Made by a program: the position numbers and the translations under genes
The notes under the pieces: model-generated
The model's database searches: none
The model's input: only the letters and a program-made list of their open reading frames with translations
What the model was told of the DNA's origin: nothing
NCBI GenBank assembly: GCA_025594325.1
Contig: JANHCV010000011.1
Span: 806,001-870,000, forward strand
DNA length: 64,000 nt
Reading direction: 5' to 3'
DNA from: Blastocladiella emersonii ATCC 22665
Taxonomy: Eukaryota > Blastocladiomycota > Blastocladiomycetes > Blastocladiales > Blastocladiaceae
In this document: positions 1 through 10,243 of the stretch, in pieces
Layout of the letters: the number at the start of each line of letters is the position of its first letter
How positions within the stretch are numbered: the first letter of the stretch is position 1

Positions 1-1023
1 GCGAGCGGGCGCCACGGACCGCGCGGGAACGAGATGGCGTGGACGGGCGTGCACGGCACAGCGACGACGGTTTCGCTGGCCGAGGACGAGTGGAGGTGGA
101 TCACGACAGCCGCCGGCGCGGCCTGCCGCCCGACCGCGTCGAGCTCGGCGCGCAGGGTCGGCGCGTGGACCGCGGCCGGGAACATACCGCCGAGGGAGAT
201 CTCAAGCGGGACCTGCAGGTCGGCCTCGTCGGTCGCGACCAGGGCGCCGCCCATGCACCGGAACAGGCGGTGCAGGGCATCGCGGTCCGCGTCGGCGGGC
301 AGCCGTCCCGGGTGGATCCAAGAGAGCCCCGTGTTGTTCCCGAGCAGCGACGACCAGACGAGTCCGTCAGCAAGCGACTGCGCGACGTCGCCAAGCCCGC
401 CCCCACCGGCTTCCGCCGAGCCCAGAAACTCGCGGGCCGCGGCCTCCGACGTCGGAAACTTGCCGACGACGAGCACGTACTGGCGCAGGCGGACGGTCCC
501 GCGCAGCTTATCCTGCGGCGCGCGCGCGGGCGACACGGTGCCCGGGTGCGCGTTGCCGAGGGTCACGGTCTGGCCGAGCACGGCACCGAGCCACCGCAGC
601 GTGTCGGCGAGGTCGGCGAAGGACGAGCGGGGCGCGCCCCACGCGGGGACGGCGCGGCGTGGCAAGGCCTGGTCGATGGCGTCGATGCAGTCGAGGACGA
701 ACGCCGACGAGACGGGTTGCAGCGTCGGCACGATCCGCGATGACGAGTTGAGGACATGCAGGCCGCTACACGGGAGGTGGGACGGGCGTGAATTCGGACG
801 CGGTGCCGCGGATCGGCGACGCGTACCACTGCGCCTTGGGCGTCAGGCGGGCGTGCACAAATGCGAGGATGTGCTCGAGGACGTGGCGCAGCGAGTCGAG
901 GGCCGCGGCGAGGTCCGGGTGGTCCGCGAACGCCGACGGGTCGACCACGACGAGCACGCTGGCGGCGGCGCGCGCGGCCGGCAACGTCACCGCTGCTGGC
1001 GGTGGTGGTGGGGGTGCATTCAT
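1..1023 (-). CDS. Partial gene, possible Treslin/TICRR-like N-terminal domain
   Basis: The 5' part of a minus-strand gene; it runs off the left edge, so its C terminus is missing. Exon 1 is 1023-827 (ATG at 1023, start MNAPPPPPP), a 61-nt intron at 826-766 has GTACGC/GTGTAG ends, and exon 2 runs 765 to below 1. The phase matches across the splice. Exon 1 begins with a proline run and then a hydrophobic strand (SVLVVVDPSAF) followed by a helix. Exon 2 repeats a strand-helix pattern, with YVLVVGKFPTSEAAAREFLG near 470-530. This alternation, with a late LHRLFRCMGGALVATDE stretch, recalls the vWA-like N-terminal domain of Treslin, a CDK-regulated replication-initiation factor, but the match is by eye and weak. 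That it is a gene is well supported by the splice; its identity is not. Confidence 0.5.
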
Positions 1024-1216
1024 GAGCTTTTCGTTGCGGTTTGCTGGTGCGTCGTGGGAGGGAGGCGGGGCGGACGCCGCGACGAGCGACGCGACGACCG
1101 GGCCCGTCTGAGGATCATCACGTGGGCCGACCTCGCGCTTGCCCTGTGAGTCAGGGCGGGTCGCTCGTCCTCCCCTCCCATCGTTTGAGGGCCGCATTGG
1201 AGGTCGACTACACACC

Positions 1217-1816
1217 ATGCAACGGAGATCGCACCGCTCGAGGCACCCGTCGCGGTCGGCCTCGCCGCTCGACCCGCCAACGCTCGTCGCTGACGCTGCT
1301 GCGACCGTTACTGAGCCACCGGCGCCTGCCGCTGCTGCGCCACCAGCACCCGTGGTTGCTGCTGAGCCACCCTTAGTGCCCGGAACGGCAACCGGGGTTG
1401 GACACGGCGTGGAAGGGCCGGCCGGCGACGAGTTGTCCGAGCTGGACCTGTACGAGGGACTCGAGGCTTTGGCGCTCAGTGACCCGTTTGCCGAGAGCAA
1501 CCGGGTGTATCAGGATCGTATACGTGAGCTTGCAGAGGTGGGTACTGAGGCGAGTCTGAGAGCGAGCGGGTCGCGACGCTGACGTTTGGGTTGTAGGAGA
1601 ACAGGCGGCTCGGCGAGGAGAACCGACGACTGCGCAAGGCGTTCCAAGTCGCCAAAGCACAGGTACGACTGCTACTAGTCCGCATTGAACGAGATATCTC
1701 ACACAGCCGACCGGTAGACGGAAGACCTGCGCCGCGAGAACAAGGTGCTTGCGACCAACCTGTGCTCGCTGTACCAGACGGCCAAGCACGAGATTGCCCG
1801 GAGGTCTGCTTCTTGA
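1217..1816 (+). CDS. Small coiled-coil protein, unknown function
   Basis: Three exons, 1217-1537, 1597-1662 and 1718-1816, all joined in phase 0 (introns GTGGGT..TGTAG and GTACGA..GGTAG). The product is about 161 residues. Residues 1-60 are basic and then Ala/Pro-rich. An acidic stretch (ELDLYEGLEALALSDPF) follows, and exons 2-3 form a strongly heptad-like Arg/Glu/Leu coiled coil (ENRRLGEENRRLRKAFQ) ending in LYQTAKHEIARR. I do not recognise the family. The gene is divergent from the partial gene on its left, with 193 bp between the two start codons. The last exon stops 4 codons after the coil, so a further splice at 1803-1860 cannot be excluded. Confidence 0.55.
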
Positions 1817-2126
1817 TTCCAATACATTCGCTTCACTCGCACCCCAGAGCAGCGAGGATCAATGCCTGCGAGAGGAGACATAACGCAAAACGCGTCGAAA
1901 CGCGTCCGTGTCTCCCCACTCCTGATCTCACGTGCCTGGCGCGACGCGTCTGTCTCGCATCCCGCGGACGCGACTCGCGCCTGCTCCGGTCCCCGGTCCC
2001 CGGTCCCCGCGTCCTCACCTCCTCTCCTTCTCTCTCTTGATCTCCTTAGTAGACGCTACCCCATAGACGAGCACTCCATAGACTGGACTATATAGACGGG
2101 ACGACGCGACTACCATCACCACCACC
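1817..2126 (+). promoter_or_regulatory. Promoter region of the ADAM gene
   Basis: No coding signal seen. It holds three ACGCGT boxes (1890, 1900, 1944), one CACGTG (1929), a TATA-like CTATATAG around 2088-2095, and four TAGAC words at 2050, 2064, 2079 and 2093, spaced 14-15 bp. The ADAM start codon is at 2127. Confidence 0.5.
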
Positions 2127-4674
2127 ATGCAGCAGCGAACGCTCCTCAACACCCTCTGGCTCGGCACCTGTGTCGCCCTGCTGCTGTCCACAGCCAACAA
2201 CGCGATTGCGTCGGCCGAACCCGATGCTCAGCCGGCCGCCGTCGCCAAGCCGCCCGCGAAGAAGCTTCTGACGAAGCGAGGTAAGTCGCGCCGGTCGGTT
2301 GTGGACTCGGATCGGAGCTGACCACGTCACCTCCGTGTAGGCCTCGCCGTCAACGAGCGCTCCGAGCACTACGTCGTCGACATCCTGCCCATCCACCCGC
2401 GCAGCGGCCTTCCGCTCCGCTCGCTGCGCAAGCGCTCGGTCGACGATGACGGCGGCCGCGTCGAGTACGAGAACCACGTCGTGTTCGAGGTCGCCGGGTA
2501 CCGCGATCCGCTGGCTCTCGAGCTCAAGGTACGCACTTCGCGGTGGAACGCGGTATACGCTGGATCTGACCGGGTACTCGTGTATAGCGCAACGACGACT
2601 TTATCAGCCCCAACTACCAGCACATCAGCGGGTCCGCCGACTCCTCGGTCCACGAGATCCGCCACGAGCCACCGCCCAACTGTTACTACCATGTACGGCT
2701 CTCGACTTGTGACCGCGTTCTCGAAGCTCGCTGACACGCTTTTGACACGCGATAGGGCTCGGTCAAGGGCGTCCCGACCTCGCTCGTCGCCATCAGCACC
2801 TGCCAGGGCCTGGTACGCTCGCTCAACCCCTCACACACACGCGCACCCACTGACCGCCACGCCCGCTCCCTTTGTAGCACGGCGTGATCCACGTCAACGA
2901 CTCGGAGCGGTTCGTGATCCACGCGCTGGACGCGGACGAGCCGCTTCCCGCCGACGCGACCGACGACGACCACCACGTCAGCTCGCTGCACCGGCGGCAC
3001 GTTCTGGTGCGCGACACGGGGTACGACGACGATGACGACGTGGACGGGACCGGCGCCAAGCGCGCGTACTGCGGGCAGACGGCGCCCGCGTCGCACACTT
3101 CGCGGCTGCACGGGTGGTCGGACGGGCACGAGTGGATCAGCGCCGAGTCGCTGCTCAAGGAGTTTGGCCGCGAGTCCGAGTCTTCGTCTACGTCGCCGGC
3201 CGTGTCGTCGCTCGACAAGCGCCAGACGCTGTTCCGGGTGAAGCAGAACAAGACGATAGAGCTCATGGTTGCGAGCGACTACCAGCGGTTCCAGGCGTGG
3301 GGCGACGAGACTGAGACGAGCGTGTTCGAGATGGTCAACTACGTGAACGCGCTGTACGCGGCGGGCGGCCTGCTCCCCTCGCCGCACACGATCGTGGTGA
3401 CGCTCGCCGGCACGTACACGGCGCGGGCGCCCATGTGGATCCCCGAGAACACCAAGACGATCGACGCGGACGCGATCCTCAACACGTTCTGCGAGTGGCG
3501 CGAGGCGCAGCTGCAGAACAAGACGAACCTCGGCAACTTTCTGTCGTCCAACGACGTCGGCCACCTGCTCACGGGCCGCACCATGACGTCCGGGGCGTCG
3601 GCGGTCGCGGACGCGGCGTCGATCGAGGGGTACGCGAACGTCGGGGCGCTGTGCACGTCCGACAAGTCGTGCGGCGTGGTGCGCGGGATCCGCGTGATCC
3701 AGGTCGCGACGCAGGCCACGGTGCTCGCGCACGAGATGGGCCACAACCTCGGGTCCGGCCACGACGGCGCCAACAACGACTGCCCGAACCGCGGGTACAT
3801 CATGGAGCCCAGCAGCTGCAAGGACTGCGGGTTCCTCGCGTCGCAGTGGTCCAACTGCACCCGCGAGGCCGTCGCGTCCTTCTTTGCCACCAGCGACACG
3901 ACGTGCATGGATGTCGCGCCGACGCTCTGCGGGTACGCTTGACGGGCTCGATTTCCTCGTAACATGACGCTGACCTCGATCCCGCCACGCTGTAGCAACG
4001 GCGTCGTCGACCCCGGAGAGCAGTGCGACTCGGGCGACCGCGTGAACGGCAGCGCGTGCTGCACGCGGACCTGCAAGCTGCGCTCGGGCGCGGCGTGCGA
4101 CGACCGCAACGGCAAGTGCTGCAACAAGTGCCAGTTCGTCGCCGCGGGGACCGTGTGCCGCTCGGCGCTGCGCGACGGGGGCGACCGGGAGTCGTGCGAC
4201 GTGGCGGACGTGTGCACGGGCAACTCGACGACGTGCCCGGACGTGAAGCGGGCGAACGGCGCGACGTGCCTGATCGACGTCAAGAACAACGCGACGGTCG
4301 GCACGTGCAACCGCGGGTACTGCCAGTCGCGCACGGCGAGCTGCGCGCGCGTTGGGTACCGGTACGACCCGGCGTGCGACGCCGGCCGCGAGCAGACGTG
4401 TCTCCTGTACTGCCGCGGCGACAACGGGTGCATTCGGCTGTCGTACCAGGCCACCACGCAGCTGTCGGTCGTCGCGCCCGACTTCTCGGCGTGCCGCAAC
4501 CCGAACGGCGACGACGGGTACTGCGACGCCGGCAAGTGCATCACCAACTCTCTCACCGAGCAGTCGCCCACGGGCACGACCGCGCGGAGCGACGCGGGCG
4601 GCCGCGCGAGTGGGCCGTCGGGGCCGGTCCTCGTGGCCGCGGCGCTTGCCGTGCTGGCGTTTTCTTTGATCTAA
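2127..4674 (+). CDS. ADAM/adamalysin-type membrane metalloprotease (M12B) with disintegrin-like region
   Basis: Six exons: 2127-2280, 2341-2528, 2588-2692, 2756-2812, 2878-3932, 3996-4674, all frame-consistent, giving about 745 residues. Exon 1 encodes a signal peptide (LLNTLWLGTCVALLLSTANN). The prodomain is basic with dibasic sites. The zinc-protease core carries HEMGHNLGSGHD (near 3730-3765), the HExxHxxGxxHD motif of reprolysins, so the catalytic Glu and three His ligands are intact. Exon 6 encodes a Cys-rich, disintegrin-like module (start GNGVVDPGEQCDSG) and ends in a hydrophobic segment (VLVAAALAVLAFSLI) with no cytoplasmic tail, so it may be a tail TM or a GPI signal. Family knowledge: ADAMs shed cell-surface proteins. 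The disintegrin repeat order is shorter than in animal ADAMs, and no EGF-like module is obvious. Confidence 0.9.
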
Positions 4675-5065
4675 ACCCGAACATTATTATCACTCCACCC
4701 AAATAAACTCTGCAGTTGTTTCTCCGCCTGCCTGTTCCGAGCGAGAGTGCGAGACACGGTGCGAGACATCCGGGCGCAACGCGTCGCGACGCGTCGCTCA
4801 CGTGCGCTCGCTGTACCGCTGCACGACAGGGAGAGCTCGCGCGGAAATTTGGCTCGCGGGAGACGGCTCTCCCGCCGCATCGGCACGCAATATCGGGCTC
4901 GCGTCCAGCCAGACTATGCAGCAGGCCGCGCGCGCGGAGTCGTAGATTTCGCCTGGACCACCAGCAACCGGGCATCACGGATCATCCCGATCACACGCAG
5001 CAAACGCACTAGTATCCTGGCAGGACGGCTCGGCGCACGCATCGTCGTCCCCGACCCGGCACCCC
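4675..5065. promoter_or_regulatory. Intergenic, ADAM 3' end and phosphatase promoter
   Basis: A possible poly(A) signal AATAAA lies near 4703, just after the ADAM stop. Two ACGCGTCGC boxes (4779, 4789) and a CACGTG (4799) sit about 270 bp upstream of the phosphatase ATG. No other gene seen. Confidence 0.4.
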
Positions 5066-7322
5066 ATGTCCTCCTCGACCTCGCTCCCCCAGTCCCTGTC
5101 GCTGCGCGCCCTCAATACCCTCCTCGGTGGCAGCGGCAGCAGCGACGCCAACAACGCATCCGACCCTTCGCAGTCGCAGGACCAGCTCAAGGCCGCGGCC
5201 CTCGAGTCCTCGCTCGCCGCGCCGTCCGCGGCCAAGATCCTCAAGTCGAGCGTCGTCTCGCCGACGACGCCTGAGGCCCGCGACGAGCTCGCCGAAGTGG
5301 CGCCGCCGCACCCCATCTCGTCCTCGTCGCGGTCGGCGAGCAGCGAGAATCTCAAAGGTACGGGTAGCGCTCGGGGGAGACACGCGTGGTCGCTCACGAC
5401 TGCAAGAGTGTGTAGACGCCGCGACCAAGAAGCAGAACGGGGCCATCTCCACCATTTCGAGCGCGTTCAAGAACCTCAAGTTCAAGCGGTCGGGCGACGC
5501 GCTGAACGCGCGCGGCGGGTCGGCCGACGAGCTCGCCGGCACCGGCGGCGGGTCCGCGTCTGCGTCGACCCACGCGTCGCACGATGACCTTCGCGATGAC
5601 GCGGTGAAGCCGCCGCCGGCGCCGCTCCAGGCCGCCGCTGTCGCTCAACCTGCTGCGGCGGCCCCGGCGCCAGTGCTCCCCGCCGGCCTGCAGCGCACGA
5701 CGGCCGCGCACCTCGCCGCGCAGCTGACCACCTCGCCGTCGTCGGTCCTTGTCATCGACACACGGGCTCCCGACGAGTACGTCGTGTGCCACGCCGTCGG
5801 GAGCTTCAACGTGTTTGTCCCGCCGCTCCTGACGCGCCGGTGGGCCAAGAACGGCGGGTCGATGTCGGCCTCATCCCTGAGCGCCGCGACGGGCGCCGGC
5901 GGCGTGCTCGGCGGCGGCGCTGCCCCGCGCCGCATGTCGGCCAAGAGCATCAACCTCGAGGCGCTGGTCCTGCCCGAGTCGGAGCGCGACGCGTTCCGCA
6001 CGCGGCTCGCGGACGCGCCGAGCGTCGTGGTCCTCGACGCGTGCGACGCGGACCGCGCGGCACCGGGGACTGTCGTGTGGACCATCGCCAACGAGCTCGT
6101 CCATCCGGGCCGATCCGTCGCGACGCTCGAGGGCGGGTGGGCCGCGCTCGCCGCCGCGTGTCCCGCTGCGCTACTGTCAGACCCTGCCGCGGCCGCCGCG
6201 GACGCTGCTGCTGCGGTGACGAGCGACGCGCCTGCCGCGAACGGCGGTTTCGGCACGTCGTCGGCCACCTCGACGGCGCCGGGCACCCCTGGCGCGTCCG
6301 AGGACCCGGGCTCGGCGGGCCCGTTCAAACGCACCACGTCATTCACGCTCAAGACGACCAACCTGCGCGCGTCGATCTCGCGCCGCCCGCAGTTTGCCGC
6401 GGCGCTCGCTGTCTCGAGCGCGGGCGCCACGGGCGCGCCGGGCGGCGCTGACTCTGCTACCGCGTCGCCGGGTCTCGCGTCAACGCCCGCGAGTGCGCCG
6501 AGCGCGCTGCCCGCGGTGCCGATGGGCGGCGGCGGGCGCCGCGCGACGGTCGGGAACACGGCGCGGCCCGCGCCCAGCCTGCTCGCGGCGAACCAGCTCC
6601 AGGAGGAGGACGAGTCGCTCGCGTCGCCGCTGCCGCGGTCCGGGTCGCAGGCGCAGCAGGCGCAGCACACGTTCGCCGCGTCTCCGGCCGCTGCCCAAGC
6701 GCCGGCCGGCGAGACGCTCGACGAGGGCGAGCAGACGCCGCTGACGGACGACCCGACGACGCCCGCGTCGCTTGACCCGTCGCATATCATCGACGGTCTG
6801 TGGCTCGGCCCGGACCTGTTCGGGCACAACCCGGAGGCGGCGCGGGCGACGCTGGCGGCGATCGGGGTGGGCGCGGTGCTCAACATGGCGTTCGAGTGCG
6901 TGCCGCCGGCCGCCGCGGACCGGCCCGCGGTGTACAAGCAGATTGCGACGCAGGACTCGGCCGACGAGAAGATCGAGCTGGTGCTCAAGGAGGCCACGGC
7001 GTTCATCGACGAGGCACGGGAACAGAACCTCACCGTGTACGTGCACTGCAAGGCGGGCAAGTCGCGGTCCGCGACCGTCGTCATGGCGTACCTGATGATT
7101 TACCACGGGTTCTCGTTCGACCAGGCGTGGTCGCACGTCCGCACCCAGCGGCCGGCCGTTGCGCCGAACATTGGGTTCTTCTCGGTCCTCAAGGAGCTCG
7201 GCCAGAAGCCTCTGTCGGCCGTGGCCGCGGGGCTCGCGACGCCGTCCACGGCGGGCAGCAGCGGGTCCGGTTCGGCGGGCCCGGCTGCGAGTCCTGGCCG
7301 CCTTTCGCTGCGGATGCCGTAG
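5066..7322 (+). CDS. MAP-kinase-phosphatase-like dual-specificity phosphatase with rhodanese domain
   Basis: Two exons, 5066-5357 and 5416-7322 (intron GTACGG..GTGTAG), about 732 residues. The order is a Ser/Ala-rich N terminus; a rhodanese/CDC25-like domain at about 190-350 (SSVLVIDTRAPDEYVVCHAV, then a second strand SVVVLDACDAD); a long low-complexity linker; and a dual-specificity phosphatase domain at about 550-695. The P-loop is VHCKAGKSRSAT (near 7042-7075), matching HCxxGxSRS with the nucleophile Cys and invariant Arg present. The general acid is probably the Asp in ATQDSADEK. Rhodanese plus DSP is the MKP architecture, in which the rhodanese-like part docks MAP kinases. The rhodanese loop has Cys in DACDAD rather than a full active loop, so it is probably a docking domain. 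The exact MAPK target cannot be read from sequence. Confidence 0.85.
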
Positions 7323-7574
7323 GGGGAGAAACGTGGGTTGAGACTGACGGGACTGAGAGGCGAGGAAGCCGTTGACAATAGCAAAGTGATACAGTAATGA
7401 ACGTGACTGGTAAGATAACGACAAAGGAGACAATGACGGTGCGGCGGGCGGACAGATGAGCAAAGAGTGCGAGGGCATTGTGGGAGTGATGGTGGGTCAG
7501 ATGGAGGGAGAGAGAGGAAGGAGAGCAGAAACGGGTTCAACAACAAGGCCAAGGTGCGGAGCGGCAGCAGCATC

Positions 7575-9857
7575 TCACGCGAGGCCGTGGGCCTCCTTGT
7601 ACTCGCGGACGCGCAGTCGGTTCATGGTGTGGACGTACCACTTGCCAGGCTGGTCGGTCCAGGACACGAACCCTGACGGGTACGTGTTCGCGTCGACCTC
7701 GAACAGGGCCTCGATGCTGTCAGCGTTGCGCGCCGTGATGCGGTTGTCGACGGGCGCAAACTCGCGCAGCGACACGACGCGGGCGCCGTCCTTGAGGTCG
7801 AGGAACAGCTCGAGGAGCGCGCGGTTGAGTTTGGGCTGGAACACGTAGTTGTTGACGAAGACGACGTCCGCTTTCCGCACCAGCGCCGGAATCGACGGGT
7901 GAAGGAGCATGTCGCCCTCGTACAGCTCGACGTGCCCGATGCGCCGGTTCAGGTACTTGAGCCGCGCGCGGAACTCGTCCAGCTGCTGCTGCGCGAGCTC
8001 GGCGGCTGCCGGCTGGATCTCGATCCCGTACGACGAGCACTCGGTGCGCGCGGCTACTTGCAGGACCACGTTGCCGATTCCGCTACATTCGTACGCCCGG
8101 GGTGAGTTGTCGTCGCACGCGGGATCGAGCGCGCAAGCGTGACGTACCTGCCGAGGTCGATAAAAGTGTGGTTGGACCGGATCCCGAGGTTGTCGATGAG
8201 CATCTCGACAAAGTTGGGGTTGATCTCGCCGTAGACGGTGTTGGAGAAGGCCTCGTACTTGACGAGCACGTCCGCGCGGGGCGCGACGGCACGAGCATAC
8301 GCCTGGTACAGAGCGTGGGCGACGAGGTCGGCGGGCGTGTACTCGGCGAGCCGCGCCTGGATCGCGCGGCGCACGTCGTCCGAGGTCGACGACGCGGCCT
8401 GGCGCTTCTTGGTGTAACCCAGCACGTACCCGTCCTTTTTGCACTTGGCGTACTCGCGGTTGAAGTCGTTGACGGCCGAGACGAAATCGTTCAGGCTGCG
8501 GTAGTTGCGTGCGCGCTCGAGCCGGCGCAGCAGGCCGTTGCTCATGGACGCGTCCGAAAAGGTCTCCATGACGGCGGGGCTCGGGCACACGAGCGTGTGC
8601 TGGACCAGGATCCGGATCGTCTCGCACAGGTCGGCGACCGGGTCGTACTCGCCGACCTCGCGGCGCGCGGCCGCCAGGCTGATGGACGACGACCCGGACC
8701 CGGCCGCGGAGCCCGGCGGGCCGGCGGCGGCGACAAGCTCTCTTGGCCGGAGGAGGGAGAAGCTGGGAACGGAGCAGGGGTGAGTCGCGAGTGGGTCGAG
8801 GGTAATGGCAAAATCGTACCTCTCGCGGTAGTTCTTGGTGAGGTAGACGAGCTCGACGGTGGGGAGCGAGTCGGCGGGCTCACGGCCGTCGGCATCGAGG
8901 AACCCTAAAGAACGCGAGCAAGGGGAGCAGACGCAGGCGGGCGGGTAAGAAATACAATCTTTTCACTCACCAAATCACTCGGGTACGGCGACGAGAGCGG
9001 GGCGAGGACGCGAGGGAGGGCGGGATATCGAGCAGAAGGGTCGGCACGCAGGGGAGGGTCGGGAACTATACACAAACGTCACGGCGAGGGGAGGGGGATG
9101 GAGTGGGACGCGAACAAAGGAGGTATGCGGGCGGAGCCAGCGAGGTATGTAGGGAAGGGAGAGGAGAGTGGAGGAGGAAGGGTGCGCACTACGCACATTG
9201 CTTGTAGTTCTTCACGCTGCTATGGACAATGTCGGCCGAGTGGATGATGTGGACGCCGCCGGCGGTCGGGGTACCGAGCCCCTGGGGCGGCGGGGTCATC
9301 TCGGCGGCCGAGCTGGTACCGCCCGCGACGGGCGACGACTGGGCCTTGACGCGGTCCGCACGGCGCAGCGAGTCCGTGGACGGCTTGCGCGCGTGCTTGG
9401 ACGTCGTTTCGGGCGAGCCGCGCGACGCCGAGGCCGACGCCGACGCGGACGCGGGCCGTTTCCGGTTCTCCTGCGCCGCGTCGTTGCTGGGCAGCGGCGG
9501 GTGCACGCGCGGGCGTTTCGCGGCCGAGCCCTCACCCGTGCGCGACGGCGGCGCAACCGTGTCGCTGCTGCTCCGCTTCACGGCGCCGCCGCCCGACCCA
9601 GCCGCGGACGCCGACGACGCACGCTTCTCGGTCGACCCAGACCCGGGCCCGTTGGACGAGGCGGGGTCGAGGATGACGGGGTGCGGGCGCGGGTTCGGGA
9701 ACAGGAAGGCGAACGGGTCCTCGGGCGGGGCGTCGCGCGAGCGGATGCGGACGTGCTCGCGCACGGGGACGGAGCCGGTGCCGGCGCTGCCGGAGCGGGC
9801 GGACGGCGGCGGCGGCGAGGTCAGGGTGGTCGCCGACGGCGGGTTGGACATGGTCAT
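7575..9857 (-). CDS. DOT1: Histone H3K79 methyltransferase DOT1
   Basis: Five exons on the minus strand: 9857-9197, 9065-about 8967, 8904-8820, 8741-8148, 8082-7575. Residues 1-220 are a disordered basic, Ser/Pro-rich tail, as in fungal Dot1. The catalytic fold follows: the motif VYGEINPNFVEMLIDNLGI, then DLGSGIGNVVLQVA (SAM motif I, split by the last intron at 8147-8083), ECSSYGIEIQP, and the VFVNNYVFQPKLN segment near the target site. The fit to DOT1 is strong. The donor of intron 2 is uncertain: GTGAGT at 8970 breaks the frame, while GTGAAA at 8966 or GTGATT at 8978 keep it. The start is ATG 9857, or 9851 six bases on. It shares a 386-bp promoter with KNL1. Expected role: nucleosomal H3K79 mono- to trimethylation, silencing and checkpoint control. 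Confidence 0.88.
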
Positions 9858-10243
9858 AGTGGGAAGCAAGTCGGTGTTCACGCGGCAGCGGCAGCAGCTG
9901 GAGGCAGACGACGACTACGCGGGAGCGGCAGGCGCAGCAGCCGTCAGCACATGGCCGGGACCCGCATGTCGGTTGTGTCGATGCATGGACGCGGGAGCGC
10001 GAGAGAGGGATACACACGGGTGCAGTTGCATGGAGAGCGCGGCGTGCGGGGGGCCTGAGGCGAGGGCCGGGTCGACAAGGGGAGGAGGAGGGCCGACAGG
10101 GGCAGCGAAGCCCGTCCAACGACCATGGAGGGGGTCAAGTCACCTGCCGTCACACAGCTGTTCTCTGTTCTCGCCGCCATCCTTCTCCTCCCCTCCCCCT
10201 TTATCGCTCCCTACAACCCATCCACGAAGCCCATGCAACGACC
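9858..10243. promoter_or_regulatory. Divergent promoter DOT1/KNL1
   Basis: 386 bp between the two start codons, with a pyrimidine-rich stretch (10160-10205) just before the KNL1 ATG. No ORF on either strand looks coding, and I see no TATA box. Confidence 0.4.

Noticed and set aside
5127..5415. Start of the phosphatase at 5127 in the long frame
   Set aside because: The frame before 5416 is out of phase with the ATG at 5066. A clear GTACGG..GTGTAG intron joins the two.
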